The notes under the pieces are model-generated. The model searched no databases, was not told the DNA's origin, and saw only the letters and a program-made list of their open reading frames with translations. The translations under genes and the position numbers were made by a program. From Pristionchus mayeri (Eukaryota; Nematoda; Chromadorea; Rhabditida; Neodiplogasteridae), in NCBI GenBank assembly GCA_036245805.1, contig BTRK01000004.1, positions 434,001-498,000 of the forward strand: a stretch of 64,000 bases of DNA. Direction: 5' to 3'. Shown here one piece after another: positions 22,664-32,570 of this stretch; position 1 is the stretch's first letter, and the number at the start of each line of letters is the position of its first letter.

Positions 22664-24923
22664 ATGACCTACTGGTTGTCGCTCGGGCTCCTGCTTGTCG
22701 CATTTGCAGCAGCTGCAGCAGACGGCCGCGAGCAGCACAGTTTACGGTACGGGCTGTGAATCTGCTGCGTCAATGCGATGTTGTGTGATGATTGCGGGTA
22801 TTGTGCAGGAAGCCTCGTCACATCGTCGATTCCTCGTCGCACCAAGGTTTCGCGCCCTCTTTCACCTTCAAATCCGCCGACAACACCTACCGAGAGGGAA
22901 CGCCAGCGAAATTGCACTGTGAAGTTGGCAATGTGTGATCTTTGATCTTGATCTTTGATCCTATGTCGACCCTTACTGAAACAAGTTCGGAACGCACTCA
23001 GGTATCGGGCAAGCCGCGACCAACGATCGAGTGGTTCTTCCGGAATGAGAGATTAACTCGCGCAAGCACGAAATCTCGCACGGAGGCCAGATTCTCAAGG
23101 TGTATCCGTTCCTGGACACCGATGTGGGAAGGTCAGTGTGCTCATGGCTGTACCCATTCTTTTGTACATATTTGTTTTTTTCAATTATGGAAAACAAATA
23201 GGCCGATATTTATCTCCTTCTAGTTACGTCTGTCGCGCTGCTAACGCTCATGGGAGAATTGAGCACACCATTCGGGTTGACCTACTGAGCAGGTAAGATA
23301 TCAACGTTGTTTTACCCCTTCTGTTGCCGTACAGAAAAGGCGTGAAATGGAATTGAGAGACTATCGACACTAGATCGAATGGTGTACTTGTTCATATATC
23401 AAAGATGTTATGACGTTATTGTTCTCATCCGAACTATCACAGTGTGCCTCCTACCATCTTCGACGCACCCTCTTCTTCTTCGGTGAATCCGGGCGAGCAG
23501 TTGACTCTTCGCTGTCGTGCCAATGACGTGCCCCGACCATCGGTCTCGTGGTTCTTCGAGGGCGCTGAAATACCGCGCGCAAGAGGACGATTCGCCGTGA
23601 GCTTTCAGCATCATTGAGCGCATTTATTGACACGTGTGTTGATTGAGCATGCATAGATTTCCGCGGACGGTACCGAGCTCACCATTTCGCGCGTCTCGCG
23701 ACAGGATGACGGCGTTTTCGCGTGCATGGCAGGTGCGATATACTGACTGTTCAATTTGATAGTTGTGTTGTTAACGTTTTTGTTTCTTTCCTTTGCACAC
23801 CCTCCATCGATCGAGTGGAGAGTGAGTGCAGGGAATGAGGAGACAATGGAATCATTTCTCCAACTTCGATGTCATCCTTCCAGCGAACAGCGTCGGGTCG
23901 ATGATGGCGGACGCGCGAGTGACAGTGAAGGGAGTGCAGGCGATCGATGCTTCCTTCGACGATGCCACCCTCAGGAGCATCGTCGATAGGGCGAGAGCGA
24001 ATGTGAACAAGTAAGCATTTGAGTCAAGATATTGTACGGTTTTGCTAGATTTCATGAGTATGCAGCGTAGAAAATTATGATTTGATTCCTGCAGAGGTAA
24101 CTTAATGGAGGTCATAGTAAGAGTAGAGAGTGTGGCACGTGGACAGGGACACTCTTCGTTGTTCGCAATCTCTAAATATGATTTATGTTTAGTGCATATT
24201 GAGAAGAACGATACGATCTGCTTTCCAGCGCGATCAACACGACGAAGGCGGATCTCACGCAGAGCGGAGTGAGATCTGTGGCTGATCTGCGCAAACTCTT
24301 CCGCTTCGCCATACCATCGGAGGCCGCCGATCTCTCAAAGGTCAAAACAACAACAAGCAGTGGCAAAAAAAAAAAAAATAAACATGTAAGTCTACGTTAT
24401 AGGCCCGAGAGATCTACGAGGAGTCCTTCCGCCTTGTAAATGCTCATGTGGAAAAGGGTGAGCTCTGTTTAAATCTACAGACTTTTCCTGGAAATTCTTC
24501 CCCCAAATTTAACACTCTTTCCTTTTACGAAGTGTTTTTTACTCAGAAAATGAAGAGATGAAGAGGTTTGAAAATGAAGAGGTTTAGGTCTGAATCTCAA
24601 CGGCGTGGACATCTCCGGGAAGAACGTCTCCTTCGAGCTGCTCCTGGCGCCAGCGCACGTCCAGACGATCATGGAACTCACTGGGTGTCAGGTCCAGAAT
24701 CCTAAACAATGATGGACAATAAGTCAAAATGAAAAATTGCTCTAGTCTCTCTAATGCTTATCGTTTAATTAACAGGTTAGAAAGAGTTTTGTGATGTTTG
24801 CAAAACTCAAAATGAAGGAAAGCACGTTAGACTCCGAGATTTAGATCCTACGACGGTCAGTGTAACAACATCGATCGTCCCCAGTGGGGTGCTGCGCAGA
24901 CTCAACTGAGGTATCTAAATTAA

Positions 24924-26203
24924 GAGACCGGATCGGTAATTCTCGACCACCCCGCGGCCACGACCCATCTCACGCCCCTACTGAGAACCTCACGCCCCTA
25001 CTTTGTGCATGGACACCCCTTGGCCCCACGTTGCACATAATACCCGTGATTTCTCAATTTCGCTTCTGCGCACGAAAATATATAATCTCAAACTCGAAAA
25101 ATCGAAATTTCATATTTTCTGAACGGGAAGAGATAGATTCGTAATCTCTTTTTCGCTGATCTAGGTATGTCCAAAAACCAAAAATGAGCCATTCTGATTG
25201 AATCCCAGTCGATCGTAATGATGAGTTTATATACTCAAATTTCACATTTTGACCCTTTTCTCCAGCATATGAAAAAACCTCACGGGCTTTCTATGATTAA
25301 AATGAACCCGGATGAAAACTGAACAAAATGCGCCATTCAAAAATCCGATTCGTTTTCTGCGCTGTCGTTCCTCAAGCCGAAAATTAGTTAGCTTTCAGGT
25401 TTTCCGATGCATTCTCCATATCAACTATGTAGCGGCGCAATGGATGAAAAAAGCACTCTTACCAACCGACAACGCAAAAACTTATTGAAAATTCGAAGTT
25501 TGACTCGTTCGAAAAAAGTCAATTTTTGGATTCCCGATTTTGCTCACATTTGGGCACCTCTATATGCGGAATTTCAAATATTTAGAGGTTCACATGCATT
25601 CTAATATGAAGTATGTTTCCATGTGAATAACTAGATACGCATAAGAGCCTCTGTGCTTGCATGAATCTCCGAATATTTTTCGTCCAATTGTGCACCAGCG
25701 AGTGGATCGAGCAAATATTTTCACCTGAAATTGTATGAAATCGAGTTGATTTAATGGTATCATATCATAATTGAACCATAAATGCAGAAATAATACTGAA
25801 AATATGGCGTACTCCTAATTTTCAAAAATACGATTCTCAAATGTTCGATTTTTCATATGCTGGAGAAAAGGGTCAAAATGTGAAATTTGGGTATATCAAA
25901 TCATCATTATGATCGACTGGGATTCAATCAGAATGGCTCATTTTTGGTTTTTGGACATACCTAGATCAGCGAAAAAGAGATTACGAATCTATCTCTTCCC
26001 GTTCAGAAAATATGAAATTTCGATTTTTCGAGTTTGAGATTATATATTTTCGTGCGCAGAAGCGAAATTGAGAAATCACGGGTATTATGTGCAACGTGGG
26101 GCCAAGGGGTGTCCATGCACAAAGTAGGGGCGTGAGGTTCTCATTATGATGGGTCGTGGCCGCGGGGGTGGCGATTATGGTCGAGTCTTACCGATCCGGT
26201 CTC
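24924..26203. mobile_element. Palindromic TTAA-flanked element, 1.28 kb
   Basis: It starts GAGACCGGATCGGTAA and ends with the inverted match, with TTAA at 24920-24923 and 26204-26207. The arms of about 360 bp pair closely (for example GCCGCGGCCACGACCC blocks and the stretch around CACGCCCCTACTTTGTGCAT); the middle is less paired. No transposase is present. It lies in the large peroxidasin intron and its right TTAA is also the left TTAA of the 6.4 kb element. A partial copy is at 63072. Confidence 0.85.
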
Positions 26204-26325
26204 TTAAAGGGACCTGGCACTCTTAGAACAGTGCCGCCCATATGAAATGTATCACCTTTCCGTTCATCTTTGTCAAAAAATAAAAAAATAAAAATCAATA
26301 ATTAAGCTAAGAATGAATATCAAAG

Positions 26326-26390
26326 TTCAAGACCGGAGCCGGAATTAATACTCGGGTTGAAAAGGTATTAATTCCGGCTCCGGTCTTGAA
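26326..26390. repeat. Perfect 26 bp hairpin upstream of the transposase
   Basis: CAAGACCGGAGCCGGAATTA at about 26328 is repeated in inverted form after a 13 bp loop, ending at 26390. The stem is perfect over about 26 bp. It lies about 110 bp before the transposase ATG and could act in transposase binding or be a separate mini-element. Confidence 0.75.
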
Positions 26391-26502
26391 GTTTTATTTT
26401 CAAGTCTTACTGTGCTTTTTGTCTTATAGATCTTTTATATTTTTTTGTAATTTTACTTATTTCCATTTTTGTTTGATTATGCTCGCCGAGACCCAATTCA
26501 GC

Positions 26503-29500
26503 ATGGCTAGCGTTAGGAAGAGACGTTGCTTCCTCTGTGGGGAGGAGGCGGAGAGTACAAGGAACTTCCCTCATCGGTCGAGACCTCTGCTTCAAAGGGA
26601 GTGGCTGCTCAGACAGGGGCTAGATGAACAGGGAACAGCTCGTCTAAGGGATAGACACTCTTCGGTGAAAGAGCCTAGATGGTGTTTGCGCCACTTCGAC
26701 TCCCCCTCCGATGAACTACCCAAGGACGTGAGTTCTATAAATTGTTTTACTAAAATGAACCTCTTCTGCCCGCGTGACGAATACACCTGCCCATTGCTTC
26801 AGCGCCGAAGTGTCGTTGTCCGCCCTGTTTGCATCCCTACTGTCCCCCTACGCACGACTAGACCAGCGGATCTCGTTCCGCCATCCCAATTCGCTGCCAC
26901 ACAACCAGTTTACCATCAACCCCCACGAAGACAAGTGAGTTCAGCTGCAGCCTAACGATATCTGAATGAACATCAATGGGAGATTTATATCTACGATAAA
27001 CTGCAGTAAAACTATAAGGCACACAACATCAAACTATTGATCGATCTTGACACAGTAGAATCATCGACCTACAATCCTCAATTAGACATACTAAATCGAC
27101 TGATCATGGAGCACATGCCCGTTCCAGGCAGGACCAGGTTCGGTTCGTCGCTCCCGATCACTTTCTCCAAGCGCTTCGCATACAGATGTAAGTGGAAAGT
27201 ATATTATTCAGAACTCAAAGAATACATAATCAATGATTTTACATAAATGTCATCATGAAAATTTTGAACAATAAACTTTACATAAATGTAATCATGAAAA
27301 TTTTGAACAATAAATATCGGGACAACTAAGCATGCAATAATGATACGAAACAATTGATGAAATCTAAAAAAAACAAAAGGTTCCTCGATGGCGCCTCCCC
27401 CCTCGATTCCGACGACGATCCAGACGACGTCGGTTCCTGGAATCAAATGGATGAGGTCATACCAAAGAGGTTCAAAAGTGATCGCTCTACTGCAACAATG
27501 GCTACTATCCAGTCACAGGTGAGTCATTTCGGGGTAATTTTGCCAGTTACTAGTTGTAGCACTCGGAGTACCGGTACTCTCAAAATTCTAACCAAGGGGA
27601 AGAGGATGAGGAAATGGAGGAGGAAGAAGAGATTGTGAAAGAGTTGGGCCGATATGCCGTGATAGAAGATGCTTGCCTGAAGCGGCTGCTAAAGCGGTGT
27701 GAAGAGTGTGGGGAGGTACTCGACCAGAGTCTGATCGATATGAGGAGAGAGGGAAGTGCATGGGTTGTCCCCTATCACTGTCTGAACCACAAATGCAATG
27801 CCGTTGTGACCATTGAGACCCAACAGAAAGTGGGAAAAGGGAGAGGACAAGTATTCTCGTTCAATCATTCTCTCGCCATTGCTGCATTTATAACTGGAAC
27901 CCCTACTCCGGTAAGAAGCAGTATCTGTGGCTAGGAGGTTTCCTGTTTTACAGAGGTTGTGTGACCTTGGATTTCTTCTCAAACTCGATTTGCCATCTGA
28001 CCGCCGCAAGACAGTTCGTGAAATTGGGAGCGTATCTATCGAACGAGTATACGATTCCTGGCAAGAAATGGCAAGAGAAATCGCGGTTGATGCATCTTTG
28101 GTATCCTCATGTATTTTTGAAAATCTATGATATTTCTATAATAGGGTAATGGACTAGAAGTATCTATCGATGGACAGTTTGATGCTCCCGGCCACACGGC
28201 AACTAACAATAAAAACACGGTCATCGATTGCCATACGAAACTTGCAATCGCGTCGGCCGTATTACACAAGGGATTACCAGGAATAGGTACAATTGCCGCA
28301 CTAAAACGAATAATCTGCAATCTCAGACGGAGATTCCTGTCGTATGGAATCAGTGGGCACCCACCAAGCGCTTGTCGAATTAATCGATAACGGCATAGAA
28401 ATAAGGTGATGACGTTTATAAATAGTAAAGCCATTCATCCACGTATTCTAGACGGAGAGTAGGTGATCAGAATATGATGGTTAACAAGATATTGCGCGAG
28501 GATCCAAAGACAGCGAATATAGAGATGACGCTAGACTGGTGGCACGTTCAGAAGTCCCTGAGAAAGGAATGGTGGCAGGTCGGGTGTACACGAAAATCTA
28601 ATAAATTTCGTAATCATACACCATTCAAGATGGTGAAAGCAAATCCCGCCCTCGCACCCTTCTACCGAATGTTTTTCAACCACCTGTTCCATGTGCACAA
28701 GACATATCCCAAGAAAGAAGATCGCCCTCGCGCCCTCGAAGTTGTTCAGTCGTTTGTTATGCATATCCTGGGCAAACACAAGTGGGCTAAGGTGATACTA
28801 ATGCAGTAGAGTGTCATCGGTAGGTTATGTTTATAGAGTGATGAGTTCAAATTGATCACGAAGTGCGAACATGGGAAACTGAAGAGGATGAAAAGGGGAG
28901 AAAAGCGACTGACATTGAAGGTTTGAATAGGGGAAAGCTAAACTATTTCGAGCGTGTCACTAATTGTAGGCTGGCAGCAAAGAATTAGAAACGGTTAGAG
29001 AGATGCTGTTCGCCCCCAAGTTTGTAAAGGCTTTCCTCTCTGCTGCCTCGCTCATCGACACTTCAATCAATGAATCTTTTCACTCGCTCAGTCTTATGTA
29101 TTCGCCGAAAAGATTCGCTTGGTCAGTGAATGATCGAAAGGAAATAATATTCGATTGCAGCGCTCCCCACTATTACTCGTTGAAGACCAAAGTGTCCATT
29201 CTTCACTATAATAGTCTCGCTTTTGATGACATATTAGGGACGAGAGGAGAGATTGGAAATGCGCTCGTTTCTAGGAAGGGAAGATTAGTAGCAGCGATTA
29301 AGAGAAAGAGAGGAAAAGGCACCCATTGTTGGAGGGATGAGGTAAGAAAGACTGTTTTCGGAATTATATGTATGAGCAATTACAGATTATGGAAGAAAGT
29401 CTACGCGTGAGAGACGAGTTGAGCGAGCAACGGGTGATGCGAAGAATGGGTGTTCCCCGAGATGATGTCTACGATGAGCTCATTAGTTGGTGGGAGGAGA

Positions 29501-29628
29501 AGGAGAAGGCTCAGCTGGAGTCGGGTTATGAGGATTATGAGAAAGAGGGTTTCGATTTCGGGGACTCTAGTGAGGAAGAGATGGGACCTCAGGAGAATGC
29601 GGGAGAGGACAAATCCCAAGAATTCTAG
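26503..29628 (+). CDS. THAP-domain transposase, Kolobok-like
   Basis: Transposase gene in about ten exons. The N-terminal C2CH THAP-like zinc finger is visible in the first exon (CFLCGEEAE, then WCLRHFDSP: C-x2-C and C-x2-H). Then come a Ser/Asp-rich linker (27354-27520), a CxxC module (CEECGEV, 27697), a DNA-binding-like block (27955-28110), and the catalytic region. This starts with VSIDGQFDAPGHTATNN (28160) and continues GDSCRMESVGTHQALVELI (28328), TLDWWHVQKSLRKEWW (28531) and SINESFHSLSLMYSPKRFAW (29063). The order DGxxDxPG, DxWHVxKSL, NESFH with a KR block is that of a widespread metazoan transposase family with THAP fingers. It ends at TAG 29626-29628 after a Glu-rich tail. I saw no stop inside the exons, so it may be intact. 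A second ATG exists at 26479 in the same frame. Confidence 0.7.
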
Positions 29629-29749
29629 TACTTGTGATTCTCGCTTATATGTTGATAAAAAATACAAAGCAATCATCCATCGGACACCTAATTTTAGAAA
29701 TTGTCAAGGGATATTGAGAGGAAAGGATACGTGTTTTCATATAAGCGAA

Positions 29750-30460
29750 AGTAACCCACTCTCGGGGTAGATCTCCTCGAGGGTGGTGGTCTTCCTGTCC
29801 TTGACGAGACGTCCGAGCTTGCTCGCGGGCATCCGTTCCTTGTCTCTTTCCTTTCCTCTGCATCCACAGCTGCAATATGAATAAGAATATTTTTACATGG
29901 CACATTGAGATAAACAATATTTACGTGATCGGGTACCACGTGGTACGGTCCCGGCATCATGTGATTGATTCCTGGTACCACGTGATATGTTCCCAGTACC
30001 TCGTGGTACCGTCCCGGGGCGGTCGGGTTCCGAAATGGTACCGTGAGATACGGACCTGGTACCGACTTGGTCACACATGATACTTATCAAGGACTGATAT
30101 GCTAGAGACATGAAGCCGAGTCCCCACTCACGGATGGCGGTGGCCCCAGTCCGACGTGACCGTTGTAGTCTCCGATAGCGGCGAAGGCCTTGAAGCGGGT
30201 TCGCTGTCCGGCTCTGTAATGAACATATTTACATAAAAATAGACTATGTCGGCAATGCTCGAAGTAAACAAGTACAACAAACGACCTTGTACACATACTT
30301 CCTATGTCAACGATTTGTCGGCCCAGGTGAGGAAAGTTTTCACCGATCAGCAATATCACAAACCTGGTCTGCTTGTGGATGGGGATGATCTTGAGGACCT
30401 CATCCTTCAGGTTGTAGCAGAGATAGTCGATGAGCTCGAACTCCTGAAGTGTTGTAGAAA
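29750..30460 (-). pseudogene. rps-2: Scrambled fragment of ribosomal protein S2 (uS5) gene
   Basis: The minus strand encodes two pieces of ribosomal protein uS5. At 30375-30460 the peptide is EFELIDYLCYNLKDEVLKII, and after an intron at about 30160-30215 it continues AGQRTRFKAFAAIGDYNGHV. The frame then breaks: seven residues expected before ATAIR are missing and ATAIR is in another frame. A second piece, ASKLGRLVKDRKTTTLEEIY (29770-29850), belongs upstream of the first in the protein but lies downstream of it on the strand. The gene is therefore rearranged and cannot give uS5. Introns are kept, so it was copied as genomic DNA, not as a retrocopy. Confidence 0.8.
29920..30080. repeat. Imperfect minisatellite of GGTACCACGTGG-type units
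   Basis: Repeated short units of roughly 20-22 bp carry palindromic cores such as GGTACCACGTGGTAC, GGTACCACGTGAT and CTCGTGGTACCGTCCC. It lies between the two misordered rps-2 pieces inside the 6.4 kb element, and could mark the join where they were rearranged. Confidence 0.7.
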
Positions 30461-30474
30461 CTGGTAATGCTCAC

Positions 30475-31190
30475 ATAAAAAAGTTTTTTTACTCGCAAGC
30501 ACATTGGTGCGGGGAAGTGTGTCTAAGCCTAGCCTTTCCCTATGAGGCCATTTTTCTCTCCTAAAAAGCCAAACTCAATTCCACGATATAATCAAACATG
30601 TTGTCAGTATAAAGTCAAAGCGTATTATCCTATCGATTTTATGTTTATGCCACCTTAGCAAGTTTTAGAACGAAAATGAAACATAGAAAAAACATGAAAA
30701 ATCATGTGGTATTTTTTCTTAAAATCAAGTAGGTAGGTGTCAATTTCGATATTTTTCATGCTATGTTACGCACAGCACCATTTTCGAACCGCAAAAATAC
30801 GGAGAACATTTTAGTAAAGTCGAAAACCATAAGGACGCTGAATCCAAAAAAAAACGATAATCGGAAAACTGTTTTCGAGCTGTAACATTTTTTAACTTGA
30901 AAATTTAAATTCTATAAATAAATATAAATATTAATGGCATAGTAAAGGTAATAAATAACCTATTAGTGAGCTATGAACGCAACTTTGCAAGGTGTAAAAT
31001 GAAAACACATGAATGCACTACGCTGCGATTGACATCCGAAGATATATTCCCGTCAAAGAATAAAATGGAGCCCGCTTATCCTCAATCTCTACCAAACTAA
31101 ATAACTCATGCAAGATTCGGGGGCAATACATGCTATGGTATACTTAGAAATTAGAATATGGAACGTAATTTTAATAAATAAACGTAAACT
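30475..31190. other. AT-rich filler inside the 6.4 kb element
   Basis: No coding signal on either strand. Here one would expect the missing 3' exons of rps-18, and they are absent. Confidence 0.5.
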
Positions 31191-31199
31191 AGCCTTTGT

Positions 31200-31765
31200 T
31201 GAAGCAGATCTTCTTGAGACGCTCGAGTTCCTCACGCCACTTGTTGTCCATTCCGGTGGAGAGAACCTAAAGCATATCCATGGTAACCTCTACAGGAACA
31301 ACATGTTTTGCAATCGCCAAATGTGAAGATATAAACAAATGAAATATGGTTCTAAGAATATTACACTGGGCAGTCTTTCCGCCCTTGTAGTCTTTCTTTA
31401 TGTTGAGGAACCAGTCGGGGATCTTGTACTGGGTAGGGTTCAGCATGGCGGTGGTGATCTTCTCGATCTCCTCATCGGAGAGCTCTTCAGCTCGTCCGGT
31501 CAAGTCCCTGAAAAACAGCAGTACATAGCAACCAGCGTTATCACGAACTTGATTAGCCTGACCCTGACTCTAAGCATTCTAATCATGTAAATAAGTACTC
31601 GAACAAACAGAGTCTAATGTGAAGTTCAGGGACCAATAACCGAAATTAAATAGGAGCAAACCTTGACGGGCGCCAGAGCGAAGGGGTCATCTTGTTTCCA
31701 TCGGTGTTGCTGTTCATCACGCGATGAATGTGCTGGAACTTCTCGGGCATGATGAGGGACGACAT
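31200..31765 (-). pseudogene. rps-18: Broken copy of ribosomal protein S18 (uS13) gene
   Basis: ATG at 31763-31765 begins SLIMPEKFQHIHRVMNSNTD, the N-terminus of uS13, followed by a frame change (the expected PFALAPVK is in another frame) and a donor AAG|GTTTGC. The next exon (31355-31508) has [20 protein letters not shown] and [14 protein letters not shown] third (31205-31270) has VLSTGMDNKWREELERLKKI. Missing are about 15-20 residues after the first exon (the GVGRR region) and the whole C-terminal third with the RGQ/KTT rRNA-binding part. The donor after GGKTAQ is also displaced by one base. It is not a functional ribosomal gene. Confidence 0.8.
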
Positions 31766-31779
31766 GGCTGTCGTGCCTT

Positions 31780-32570
31780 AACTGAAATGGCTCGAGTTAA
31801 AGCGAATTCTCACGTAAAAGAGCGAAAACTGAATAAAACATTGGCGTCAGAGGGATGTTGTGTATTCCCTAGTGTGGTACAGAGAGGGGCCGCAGCGTAT
31901 AAGTGACTAGTTTATACAGAGACGAAAAATAGACATGGAAAGACCGGGCGACTAGATTGCTCGAGAGCTAAAATAGCAATTGACGAGGGGAGAGAAGGAT
32001 GCACTTCGCGGGAACGCGCGGGAGAATGAGAGTGCGAGAGAACGAGCGGGCGCACGTGCATTCTAGTCAACAACTTGCAAATGGAGCGTAAACAACTGGG
32101 GGAATGAGTAAACATGCGACATGTGAGTGTCTGTGTACCGGAATAAGGGTAAATCGATATTAGCATGATCCCTATACAACACGGGCATTAATTGAAGCCA
32201 AATAGTATGTATGCCGTTAATTAAGGTGTTTACCGGTCTCGGTAAAAGAAGAACGGAAATAATGCACGAAATACGAGTGAAAAACAGGAAAACATCAGCC
32301 AAATACGGGCAAACTTGACGCAGAGTCGAGGGCACAGTCGCGTCCTCCCAACCCTGACTGCCGATCAGCGGGTCAGCATGGCCGGATCCAAGCAGCCAAC
32401 TGACCCGAGCATAACTATGTTTATCGTAAACGGGGCGAACACGCGGAACAATTAATTCGAACCGTATTTTTAAAATCACGAATTAAATTTAATTATTTTT
32501 TAAAAATTTTTTTATTATTTTTAGTGATGTTTTTGGATCATTCTACGCGCACAGGGATAATATGGTTTTA
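31780..32570. other. Right part of the 6.4 kb element, no recognisable gene
   Basis: Open frames such as 32063-32479 on the minus strand show no known domain. The part next to 31765 may derive from the upstream region of the captured rps-18. The final 100 bp are AT-rich up to the inverted end. Confidence 0.4.

Noticed and set aside
29750..31765. Functional ribosomal protein genes nested in the intron
   Set aside because: Both have frame breaks, missing coding parts and, for rps-2, wrong exon order.
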